Source of the DNA: Planctomycetota bacterium
GTDB taxonomy: Bacteria; Planctomycetota; Phycisphaerae; UBA1845
Assembly: GCA_029558835.1 (NCBI GenBank)
Contig: JAKQDH010000202.1
Location: 1 to 64,000, forward strand
Length of the DNA stretch: 64,000 bases
Direction of reading: 5' to 3'
In this document: positions 43,899 to 52,308 of the stretch, piece after piece
How the letters are laid out: every line of letters starts with the position of its first letter
How positions within the stretch are numbered: the first letter of the stretch is position 1
Position numbers and translations under genes: made by a program
The notes under the pieces: model-generated
What the model saw: only the letters and a program-made list of their open reading frames with translations
Databases searched by the model: none
What the model was told of the DNA's origin: nothing

Positions 43899-46800
43899 AT
43901 GCAACTGCAACGCCGCGAGATACCGATTCTGATCGTCAATGCCATCTACATTCCGGTCTTCACGGTGCTCGCCCTGCTGCGCCACAACTTCGAGTTTCTG
44001 CTGTACGCGGGCGTGGTGCTGCTGCTGGCGACGTGGGTTCTGCTGACGCAGAGCCGAGTGCGGTTCACACCGACGGTTCTGTGGGGCCTGACGCTCTGGG
44101 GGCTGTTGCACATGGCCGGCGGCAACATCCGGGTCGGCGACGGGGTGCTCTACAGCGTGCAGCTTGTGCCGGTGGTGCTGCGGTACGACCAGCTCGTCCA
44201 CGCGTTCGGCTTCGGCGTGGCGACGCTGGTGTGTTACCACTTGCTCCGGCCGCACCTGCGGACTGACGTGCCTCGCCGTGGATCGGTGCCCGTCCTGGTG
44301 GTTCTCATGGGGTGCGGCGTGGGGGCCATCAACGAAATCGTGGAGTTCGTGGCCGTGCTCATCATGCCGGAGACCGGCGTGGGAGGGTATGAGAATACCA
44401 TGTGGGACCTGGTGTTCAACCTCATCGGAGCGGTGCTGGCGGTTGCCCTGGTGAGTCGTCGCGCGGGCAGCGCGGGCGGCGGCGGCTCTCCGGGTAGTGC
44501 CGGCCACGGCGTGGCGAGCGTGGTGGCGGGGTTGCTGCTGGCGACGACGGCCGCCCCGACGAGTGCGGAAGACGTGCCGGCGTCGGCCAGCGTTGGGGTT
44601 GAGACGAAGGAAGAGCGCCCCGATGCCTGGGGCACGCAAGACGTCGCACTGGCCGCCCTCAACGCCGGCATCGCCCATCTGGAGCGGTATGAGTTTGCGG
44701 ACGCCGTGCAGCAGTTCGAGCGTGCGGTACAGCTTGCCCCGCGGCTGTCCGAGGCCCGTTTCGATCTCGCCCTGGCACTGTTCAACCGCGCGGGAAGAAA
44801 CGACCTGGAGCAGGCCGAGCAGGCGCTGGACTCGCTGCTGGCCGACGAGCCCGACCATGTTCATGCGCTCTACCTGCGCGGCGCGATTTATCAATACAGC
44901 GGGCGCGATGAAGCGGCCGTCGCCTGCTTCGAACGCGTGCTGGCACGCCGGCCGGGGGACGCCGCCACGTGGTACCTGCTCGCCCGCAGCCAGGCGCACC
45001 TCAATCAGCCGAGCCGACCGGCCCTCGAACGCGCCATCCAGGAGAATCCGTTCCTCGCGAGCGCCTACTATGATCTGCTGCGCTTGTCCGCCCAGGAGGA
45101 CAAGGCCGAGGACGTGGAACGCTACCAGCGGCAGTTTACCCAACTCCGCGAGAGCCCTTTGTGTGAGATGGTGAATGTGCCGCACTACAGGCAGATGGGA
45201 CCGCTGGCGATCGTGCGGCCGTTGCCGGCAGCGCCGCAACAGCCCACGGCCAGCGGCGAGGTCAGCGGCGGCGTCCCGCGCACTCTGCTTACCGGCGTCG
45301 GGGGCACCGCCGCGGAACCCGGGGCGGCCAGTGGCGAAGGCGTGTTCTCCTGCCTGGCGCTGGCGGATGTGAACGGCGACGGCCGGCTGGACATCGTCGC
45401 GACCCGGCGGGAGCCGGCGGCCGTCGTGCTTCTCCTCGGTCAGGAGGACCACACGTTCGCGGACGCGACCGCAGCGTCAGGGTTGCGTGTCGCCCGGCCA
45501 CCGCTGGCATGCTCGTTTGGCGATTATGACAATGATAGGCACGTGGACCTGTTTGTATGCTGCGCGGGGCCGAATCACCTGTTTCGAAACCGGGGCGACG
45601 GGACGTTCGAAGATGTCACCGCCTCCATGAACACGGCCGGCGCCGACGTGGCGAGTACCGCGATGATCTTCCTGGACGCGGATCACGATGGCGATCTGGA
45701 CATCTATGTATGTAATACGCTCGCCCCTGGGACCGGCGGTTCCACCACGACGGCCAACCAGTTGCTCAACAATAACGGGGACGGCGCCTTCACGGATATT
45801 GCTGCCACCGCCGGCGTCGCCTGTGCGGACACCGCCTCAATCGGCGCGGCCTTCGCGGACGTGGATTCCGACCGCGACCTGGACCTGGTGGTGTTCAACC
45901 TGGACGCCCCCGCGCGTCTCTTCCTGAACGACCGGGGCGGGCGCTATCATGAGGGTATCTTTGCCGGGGAGCTCGTGCGCGCGCCGGGGGGCGGCGTGCA
46001 CCAGGACTTCAACGGCGACGGCCGCGTCGATCTGTTGGTGTTGCCCGCGGTCGATACCCGCGGCGGACTGTACCTGATGGACGACCTTGGCATTCTGCGC
46101 CGCAGCCCGCAGTTCGATTCCTGCCTGCGCGGTCTGCTCACCTGGGGCGATCCGCGCGAGATGCGTGTCGGCGACGTGGACCTTGACGGTGACCTTGATG
46201 TGGTTGTTCTCGGGGCGGGGAATCACCTGCTGCTCAACGATGGCACGGGACGCTTCAGCATGCGGCCCAACGTCTGGCCGCTGTTCTGTACGGGACGCTA
46301 CCGCGCCACCCAGCTCGTCGACGTCAGCAACGACGGCGTGCCCGAGCTACTGGGCATCGGGCCGGGCGACAGCGGCACACTTGCACTGGTGCCCACGCGT
46401 CTGCAACCGCCCGCCCGCTGGCTGGGCGTCACCCCGACCGGTATGCACGGCGACGACCGGCGCATGCGCAGCCCCGCCAGCGGCTATGGTACCGGTCTTG
46501 AACTACGTTGCGGCCGGCATCGGCAGGTGGTCGCTTACACCGGGCTCCACGGCAGTGCGGGTCAATCGTGCACTCCCGTCGTCTTCGGCCTCAACGGCGC
46601 CGCGCGCGTGGACTATGTCGCGTTGACCTGGCCCGACGGGGTGACCCAGTGCGAGGACGACCTGGCTCTGGACCGTCACCACCGGATCGCCGAAGTCGAA
46701 CGACGCGTGTCCAGTTGTCCGGTACTGTTTGCCTGGGATGGCACGCATTTTGCATTCGTGGGTGATTTCGCCGGGGTCGGCGGCCTCGGTTACTTTGTGG

Positions 46801-47978
46801 CTCCCGCGCAGTACGCCGCCCCGCAGCCGCGCGAACTCGTGCGCATCGACGCGCGTGATCTTCGTCCGCGCGACGGGTATTACGAGCTGCGCGTTTGTGA
46901 ACCGATGGAGGAGGTCGCCTATATAGACCAGCTCGTGCTTACGGTCATCGACCACTCGGCGGACGTCACGGTGTATCCCGATGAGCGTTTGACCATCTCC
47001 GGCCCACCGCCGTCACAGCGATTGCTGGCGACGACGCACCCCGTCTTTCCCTTGCGCGCCATTGCTCACAACGGCACTGACTGCGCCGCGCGGCTGCGCA
47101 CCGTGGACCGGGTGTACGCCTATGACCCGCCGCGTGATCCGCGTTTCCTTGGGTTCTGTGAACCACACACGCTGACGCTTGAGTTTCCTGACGCAGGGGA
47201 CACGTCGGCCGCCGGGAGGCCCCTGTACCTCCTGATCGCGGGGTCCATCGAGTACCCATACTCGCAAACCACGTACGCGGCCGCGCAGGCGGGGGTTGCG
47301 TGGCAGCCGCTCAAGGTTGAGCGTCTCGACGCGGACGGACACTGGATGAGTCTCGTCGAGGACGCCGGCGCGCCACCTGGCATGGGTCGCACGATCGCGG
47401 TCGAACTTACGGGCCTGTTGCCTGCCGGGCCGGCCACGCTGCGGCTTACCACGAACCTCGAAGTCTACTTCGACCAGGTCTTTCTCGCGGCCGACGCCGG
47501 CGAAGAGGCGCTGCACGTCGTGACGTTACCTCCGGCAGCGGCCGAGCTGCGCCGTCTCGGGTTCCCGCGGGAATGGTCCCCGGACGGGCGATTCCCGACT
47601 GTGTATACGTACGACATTATTGAACAGGTTTCGTCTTTCAAGATTCCTCGCGGCAGCTACACGCGTTACGGCCGGGTGGACGAACTACTGCTTGCGGCCG
47701 ATGACCATTACGTCATCATGGGCACCGGCGATGAGCTCGCCGTACGTTTCTCCGCCGCCGGGTTACCACCGCCGCCGCCGCGCCACGCGCGCGGCTTCAT
47801 CCTCGAATCGACGGCCTACTGCAAGGACATGGACCTGTACACGGGCACGCCGGACACCGTCGAGCCGCTGCCGTGCCGAGGGATGTCGTCGTACCCCGAT
47901 GGTGTGGAGCAAGGGTGCCCGGCAGACGGCGACACGCTGCGCTATCGGGAGCGGTTTAACACGCGCAACGTTAAGTAG
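43899..47978 (+). CDS. DUF2238-like membrane domain fused to TPR, FG-GAP, UnbV and an uncharacterised C-terminal module
   Basis: 1359 residues. (1) About 1-190: six or more membrane helices matching the DUF2238/YjdF type (GLLHMAGGNIRVGDGVLYSV, RYDQLVHAFGFGVAT, GAINEIVEFVAVLIMP). (2) A second hydrophobic stretch at about 205-225 (VASVVAGLLLATTAAPTSAE) resembles a signal peptide. (3) TPRs, about 250-430. (4) FG-GAP/VCBS repeats, about 490-860 (DVNGDGRLD, DYDNDRHVD, DADHDGDLDIYV). (5) An UnbV-like domain to about 940. (6) A C-terminal module from LFAWDGTHFAFVGDF to the end, shared with the 58954-62541 gene. The inner signal-like segment suggests that two genes fused, or that a second start exists near a GTG at about 44508. 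It is convergent with the operon to its right. Confidence 0.82.
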   Translation: MQLQRREIPILIVNAIYIPVFTVLALLRHNFEFLLYAGVVLLLATWVLLTQSRVRFTPTVLWGLTLWGLLHMAGGNIRVGDGVLYSVQLVPVVLRYDQLVHAFGFGVATLVCYHLLRPHLRTDVPRRGSVPVLVVLMGCGVGAINEIVEFVAVLIMPETGVGGYENTMWDLVFNLIGAVLAVALVSRRAGSAGGGGSPGSAGHGVASVVAGLLLATTAAPTSAEDVPASASVGVETKEERPDAWGTQDVALAALNAGIAHLERYEFADAVQQFERAVQLAPRLSEARFDLALALFNRAGRNDLEQAEQALDSLLADEPDHVHALYLRGAIYQYSGRDEAAVACFERVLARRPGDAATWYLLARSQAHLNQPSRPALERAIQENPFLASAYYDLLRLSAQEDKAEDVERYQRQFTQLRESPLCEMVNVPHYRQMGPLAIVRPLPAAPQQPTASGEVSGGVPRTLLTGVGGTAAEPGAASGEGVFSCLALADVNGDGRLDIVATRREPAAVVLLLGQEDHTFADATAASGLRVARPPLACSFGDYDNDRHVDLFVCCAGPNHLFRNRGDGTFEDVTASMNTAGADVASTAMIFLDADHDGDLDIYVCNTLAPGTGGSTTTANQLLNNNGDGAFTDIAATAGVACADTASIGAAFADVDSDRDLDLVVFNLDAPARLFLNDRGGRYHEGIFAGELVRAPGGGVHQDFNGDGRVDLLVLPAVDTRGGLYLMDDLGILRRSPQFDSCLRGLLTWGDPREMRVGDVDLDGDLDVVVLGAGNHLLLNDGTGRFSMRPNVWPLFCTGRYRATQLVDVSNDGVPELLGIGPGDSGTLALVPTRLQPPARWLGVTPTGMHGDDRRMRSPASGYGTGLELRCGRHRQVVAYTGLHGSAGQSCTPVVFGLNGAARVDYVALTWPDGVTQCEDDLALDRHHRIAEVERRVSSCPVLFAWDGTHFAFVGDFAGVGGLGYFVAPAQYAAPQPRELVRIDARDLRPRDGYYELRVCEPMEEVAYIDQLVLTVIDHSADVTVYPDERLTISGPPPSQRLLATTHPVFPLRAIAHNGTDCAARLRTVDRVYAYDPPRDPRFLGFCEPHTLTLEFPDAGDTSAAGRPLYLLIAGSIEYPYSQTTYAAAQAGVAWQPLKVERLDADGHWMSLVEDAGAPPGMGRTIAVELTGLLPAGPATLRLTTNLEVYFDQVFLAADAGEEALHVVTLPPAAAELRRLGFPREWSPDGRFPTVYTYDIIEQVSSFKIPRGSYTRYGRVDELLLAADDHYVIMGTGDELAVRFSAAGLPPPPPRHARGFILESTAYCKDMDLYTGTPDTVEPLPCRGMSSYPDGVEQGCPADGDTLRYRERFNTRNVK

Positions 47979-48158
47979 CATCGTGTCCCTGCAACAACGG
48001 CGCGCGAAGCCGCGTCGGAACTGGTGCCGTACAGCCGACCCCGCATAGACTGCAGCCTGCGCTGGACCACGCAAGTGGGAAGCTGCGCGTCTGCCATGTT
48101 AAGGGCCTGGCTGCCGGCAGGCAGGCAGGCACGCTGTTGCCGCCGCCAGCCGCCACAC

Positions 48159-48194
48159 GGAGAGCATGGCGACGCTTCGCTTGGCGATGCCACC
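48159..48194. repeat. Family A half element
   Basis: AGCATGGCGACGCTTCGCTT then GGCGATGCCACCC matches the right half of a complete family A copy. The left half is missing or diverged. It lies between the convergent fusion gene and binding-protein gene. Confidence 0.65.
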
Positions 48195-48232
48195 CTGGTC
48201 TCGCCATCGGCTTCCCCATGGCGTGGAGCTGC

Positions 48233-49513
48233 TCAGTCGGCCGGCAACGCCACGACTTGCCCGTTGTGAATCGTGCCCAGACCCACGGAGCGGCTGTTCT
48301 GACCCGTCGCATCCCAGGTAATCGTCCCGCTCACCCCCGTCCACGGGGACAGCGCCCGCAGGGCATCACCGATGCGGGCCCGATTCAGCCCGGCGTCACG
48401 GACGGCCGCGCAGAGCAGAGCTACAGAGTCGTAAGTGCAGGCGGCCGTGTAGTCCGGCTCCAAGCCGCTGGCGTGGCGGAACCGGTCGGCGAAATTCACG
48501 GCGGCTTGCCCCCCCTCCCGCGGGTCCCAGAGAAGGGGAAACACCACGTCCTCCGCCAATGCACCGGCCCGTTCGAGAAAGTACGCCTGACCCATCCAGG
48601 GTCCGCCGAAGATAGGCATCGTCAGCCCGGCGTTGCGTGCAGCCACCACAAAACCGGCAGCGTCCGCCGCCCCGGCAACGACGATTAGCGCCGCCGGCGG
48701 CGTCGCCGTGAGACTGTCCAGTTGGGCGGCGAAGTCCCGGGCCGCGGGTTGAAACTCCAGGTGCAACGCGGGAAACGCCTGCACCCTGGCCAGGGCGCGC
48801 AGCAGGGTCTGCCTGTAGACGCGGGCGTCGTGATCGGTGCAAGAGACGATGGCGCAAGGGCGGCCCGCCGCGGCCGCGACGATCGCCCGCGCGAGCACCG
48901 GGGCGTGCAGATGATCGCCCGGCGCACACGAGAAGATCCACGGTACATTAGCGAGATTACTGGTCGGGTCCGTCGCCACGGGACTGACGAACGGCAGCCG
49001 CGCCTTGGCGGCCACCTGCGTCAGCAGGTGCGCCGACGGGCCGTCCGGGGCACCCGTGAATGCCCAGAGATGGTCTCGGTACGCCAGGCGCACCGCCTCA
49101 CCGATCCCCGTCCCCCAGGGATTCTCCGACCAGACCGGGAGCAGCCGGAACGGAGTCTCGCGGTAGCCGCCGCCGGCATTCGCCTCTTCGACTGCCAGCG
49201 TTGCGGCACACCACATCCGCCGCGTCGCCGGGTCCCGTGCATCGCTCGGCCCGAACCAGCCCAACTCGACTTCCGCCACACCTTCCGGCGGCGGCAGTTC
49301 CCGATCGGGACCGGCGTAGTAAGTCGGATGAGAGCGTGCAGCGAAGAAAGGCGGAGGGCGTGTCTTCCCGCGGCTGGCAGGCACCACATTCCCCGGTGCA
49401 GTGGCCACGCCATGCCCGGCCACGTTGCCGCTACGACAGGCGTCCAGCAGCGCCCCGCCGCAGAGCAGAGCCGTGGTTAACCCCACGGTCACCAGCCGGG
49501 CCTTCCCTCTCAT
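48233..49513 (-). CDS. Type-1 periplasmic ligand-binding protein, divergent paralogue
   Basis: 426 residues, last gene of the minus-strand operon. An N-terminal signal (VTVGLTTALLCGGALLDAC) may be a lipoprotein signal with an unusual Asp at -2. The fold matches Leu/Ile/Val-binding (Peripla_BP_6) proteins: VELGWFGPSDARDPATRRMW, AVEEANAGGGYRETPFRLLP, DHLWAFTGAPDGPSAHLLTQ and WDATGQNSRSVGLGTIHNGQ. It aligns with the 49521-51044 protein along most of its length (for example NVPWIF against NIPWVM). ATG 49513 is seven bases after the upstream stop. No ABC permease or ATPase lies in this operon, so it may sense or scavenge a ligand rather than feed a transporter. Confidence 0.8.
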   Translation of the reverse strand: MRGKARLVTVGLTTALLCGGALLDACRSGNVAGHGVATAPGNVVPASRGKTRPPPFFAARSHPTYYAGPDRELPPPEGVAEVELGWFGPSDARDPATRRMWCAATLAVEEANAGGGYRETPFRLLPVWSENPWGTGIGEAVRLAYRDHLWAFTGAPDGPSAHLLTQVAAKARLPFVSPVATDPTSNLANVPWIFSCAPGDHLHAPVLARAIVAAAAGRPCAIVSCTDHDARVYRQTLLRALARVQAFPALHLEFQPAARDFAAQLDSLTATPPAALIVVAGAADAAGFVVAARNAGLTMPIFGGPWMGQAYFLERAGALAEDVVFPLLWDPREGGQAAVNFADRFRHASGLEPDYTAACTYDSVALLCAAVRDAGLNRARIGDALRALSPWTGVSGTITWDATGQNSRSVGLGTIHNGQVVALPAD

Positions 49514-49520
49514 GTCCTGC

Positions 49521-51044
49521 TCACTCAGGATCAGCGGCCAGCGTCCGGCTGACGCGGTCGCGCGGCGCGATGTAGCCCCGCGGGATACCCAACTCCGCAC
49601 GGGATGAGAACTTCCACGCGCCGTTCTCCACGCGTGCCAGAAAGACGTCGCCCAGATCGTCGAGGCAGGCGCTGAACGGAATCGGCCCCGTGACACCGGC
49701 AAAGGGCCGGGATCGATGCGCCAGTACGTCCCGGACCTTCGCCCGATTCAGGCCAGCCGCCTGGATTGCCCAGATGAGCATGCTCATGCCGTCGTAGCCA
49801 TGCGCGGCATACGTGTCCGCCTCGGCGTTGAAACGCTCACGATACGCGGACCGGAAGGCCGTCAGCTTCACGTCCTCGCGCGTCGGGTCCCAGGGGTACG
49901 TGCAGACGACTCCCTCGGCGTGGGTCCCGGCTACGGCCAGGAACTCGTCGTCGACGCAGCGGTCGCAACAGAAGTATGGCTGCTGCATGCCGAGAGCGCG
50001 CATCTGGGTGAGAATCGCCGCCCCGTCCGCCGCGTCCCCCCAGTGCACAATGGCCTCCACGTCGCTGTCCTTGAGACGCTCCAGTTGCAGCGTGTAGCCC
50101 CCGCTCCCGACTTTGTAAGCCATCTCCAGAATGATCGGATGCTCGAGCCGCCGGCTGCCGTCGTTGATCTCACGCACTCCGAACCGCCCATAACGATTGC
50201 TTGCCCGGATGATGCCGACTCGCGTGTAGTTCAGCTTGCGATACAGGTAATCGACCAGCAGGTAGCTCTGCTGGCGGTCGTCACTGATGCAACGCATCAC
50301 CCAGGGGATGTTGGTTTCGATGAACGTCGGATCGGTGTCACCTGAGTTCATCATCACGATCTCAGCCTTGAGCGCCACGCGAATGGCAATATGACTGTTG
50401 GCACCGTCGATCGTACCCAGAATCGCCCACACGCGGTCCTTGTAGGCCAGCTTGATGATCTCATTGCCGGAAGCGCCCCACAGCCCGTTGTCGTTGGACA
50501 CGACCAGCTCGAACGGCAGGTTCCGCTTGCGGTACCCGCCGGCGGCGTTCGCCTGCTCAATGGCGAGCATGGCACCCCGCAACATGGACACGCCGAGCGT
50601 TTCCTCGTGACTCTTGCCCCCCGTCGCCACGGAGACCGTGGACATGATCGGCCCGATGAACCCGATCTTGACACTGGTGAGATTCTCAGGCTCGGGCAGG
50701 GCCCGCCCCGGCCCCGTGTACTCCATCTGTTCGAGGAAGTGCTCCTTGAACGGCGTCACGTAGCCGAACGGCTCGACGTCCACGGACGAATAGGCGTAGT
50801 TCTGGTCCCTTTTCAACGTCAGCTTTGGCACGTCGTAGGGCCCCACGTCGATTGCGCGAAGCAGGCGCGCCAGGTAGTCAAGATCCTCGCCGCTCGCATC
50901 GAGCCTCGGCCCGGGCGTCTCCGCAACGGCCTGCCCCGCCTGCCCGGCGGGCTCCGCAGCGCCCGCGGCATCGTCGCCACTCACTGCCGGCCCGCTTCCC
51001 GCGGCAATGAGCACCGTGTATAGCACCCAGCCAGTCGTGCTCAT
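49521..51044 (-). CDS. Type-1 periplasmic ligand-binding protein (Peripla_BP_6)
   Basis: 507 residues with a signal peptide, then an Ala/Gly-rich linker. An N-terminal extension of about 95 residues (LDYLARLLRAIDVGPYDVPK, RDQNYAYSSVDVEPFGYVTP) is not part of the usual binding-protein fold. The core begins at VKIGFIGPIMSTVSVATGGK and shows AIEQANAAGGYRKRNLPFEL, WAILGTIDGANSHIAIRVAL, YTRVGIIRASNRYGRFGVRE and AAHGYDGMSMLIWAIQAAGL, as in branched-chain amino acid receptors. ATG 51044 has GGGAGGA seven bases upstream. With its paralogue downstream it forms a tandem pair. Confidence 0.85.
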   Translation of the reverse strand: MSTTGWVLYTVLIAAGSGPAVSGDDAAGAAEPAGQAGQAVAETPGPRLDASGEDLDYLARLLRAIDVGPYDVPKLTLKRDQNYAYSSVDVEPFGYVTPFKEHFLEQMEYTGPGRALPEPENLTSVKIGFIGPIMSTVSVATGGKSHEETLGVSMLRGAMLAIEQANAAGGYRKRNLPFELVVSNDNGLWGASGNEIIKLAYKDRVWAILGTIDGANSHIAIRVALKAEIVMMNSGDTDPTFIETNIPWVMRCISDDRQQSYLLVDYLYRKLNYTRVGIIRASNRYGRFGVREINDGSRRLEHPIILEMAYKVGSGGYTLQLERLKDSDVEAIVHWGDAADGAAILTQMRALGMQQPYFCCDRCVDDEFLAVAGTHAEGVVCTYPWDPTREDVKLTAFRSAYRERFNAEADTYAAHGYDGMSMLIWAIQAAGLNRAKVRDVLAHRSRPFAGVTGPIPFSACLDDLGDVFLARVENGAWKFSSRAELGIPRGYIAPRDRVSRTLAADPE

Positions 51045-51070
51045 GGCTACTCCTCCCACCGCATACTTCT

Positions 51071-52288
51071 CTAGGGCCCTCGCTCCGCCTCGGCACCGGC
51101 CGCTCGCAAGCCTCGGTAATAGCCGTCCCCAATCGCATGCCCCACGCCCTTCGATGTCCCCACCCACACATCCGGCCCATCAAAGTCGACCGCCAGCGCG
51201 TAGTCATGCGGCAGGCTCAACGGCATCTCGATCTCCTTCAGCAGTTGCTTGCCGCGCTTCACCACCGCCTTGCCCTTCATCGCGGTGTGATCGCTCGTGT
51301 ACGTCACCCACGTGTCGGTAGCGAAGTCCGCCAGTGCTCCCAGCCCCTTGTCCGTCGCATACCACGCCTCGTTCGCGCTGCGGGCTCTCACGGCGTTGTG
51401 GAAATCACTCGGCACGCCACACTCGTGGCTGAAGAAGCCCCGCCAGTGCCGGCCGTCGTACCGGCAGGCCCCGAAGTAGGTAGACACCCAGAGCGTCTTC
51501 TCTATGTAGCTGACGCCCGTCGTGATTACGTGCACGATCCCGTCGTCACGGTACAGGTCTATCTCCATTTCACCATCCGGATCGAGATAGTCCTTCCACG
51601 TGCCCCGCTGCACGTCGTACTCCAGCACGCCGCTTCCCCACACCCCGAGGTAAACGTAGCCGTCCGCGTAGCACACGCCGTAATTCCAGATCTCCTCCAT
51701 CGGCGCGTTCTTCTCGGTGAAAATGCTCCACTCCCCGGTGACGGTGTTGTACCGGCTCGCCCCGGCCGTCGTGGCTGCCCAGATGTTATCGTTCTCCACG
51801 GCCACTCCGTACACCACATCGTTGACCAGGCCGCTGTTGAGCTGGTGCCAGTGGTCGAAGCGGCCGCCACTGAACCGCGCCAACCCGCCGCCGAACATCC
51901 CGAGCCACACTTCCCCGGTACGCGGATGCACGTCAATGCCGGAAATCACCCGCCAGGGCAGGCCATCCTGCTCCCTCCACGCCTTGATCTTGCGGCTCTT
52001 CTTGTCCAGGCATGCCAGCCCATCCTCCGTGCCGATCCACACGGAATCACCATGCACCCTGACCGCAAAGACGTGATCGTTGGGCAGACCGGTCGCGGTC
52101 GTGAACTGTTCCCAGCGTCTGTACACAAAGGGCAGGCCCGGATCGCCCGTGGCTGGCGTCGCCGCCGGTGCCGTCTGTCCGGCGGAGATGCCTGGCGTCG
52201 CCGCCGGGTCCGCCGCGGACGCAACCACCCCACTCAGCAGCAGCACCGACACCACCAACCCGCTCCCTGCCTGCGTCGCCCTCAGCAT
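51071..52288 (-). CDS. Exported two-component-regulator-type beta-propeller protein
   Basis: 405 residues with a signal peptide and repeated propeller blades of the Reg_prop type: TATGLPNDHVFAVRVHGDSV with WIGTEDGLACLDKKS, VHPRTGEVWLGMFGGGLARF and LWVSTYFGACRYDGRHW. Such propellers are usually the sensor parts of hybrid kinases; here there is no kinase or membrane helix after it, so it is a free periplasmic or surface propeller. It sits between the decaheme gene (20 bases upstream) and the binding-protein pair (26 bases downstream). Confidence 0.82.
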   Translation of the reverse strand: MLRATQAGSGLVVSVLLLSGVVASAADPAATPGISAGQTAPAATPATGDPGLPFVYRRWEQFTTATGLPNDHVFAVRVHGDSVWIGTEDGLACLDKKSRKIKAWREQDGLPWRVISGIDVHPRTGEVWLGMFGGGLARFSGGRFDHWHQLNSGLVNDVVYGVAVENDNIWAATTAGASRYNTVTGEWSIFTEKNAPMEEIWNYGVCYADGYVYLGVWGSGVLEYDVQRGTWKDYLDPDGEMEIDLYRDDGIVHVITTGVSYIEKTLWVSTYFGACRYDGRHWRGFFSHECGVPSDFHNAVRARSANEAWYATDKGLGALADFATDTWVTYTSDHTAMKGKAVVKRGKQLLKEIEMPLSLPHDYALAVDFDGPDVWVGTSKGVGHAIGDGYYRGLRAAGAEAERGP

Positions 52289-52308
52289 ACTCAGTCCTCC
52301 GGCGCGTA

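Noticed and set aside
48233-51044. A complete branched-chain amino acid ABC transporter
   Set aside because: Neither permease nor ATPase genes are adjacent; the only ABC ATPase in the window (38043) is of the oligopeptide type and far away.
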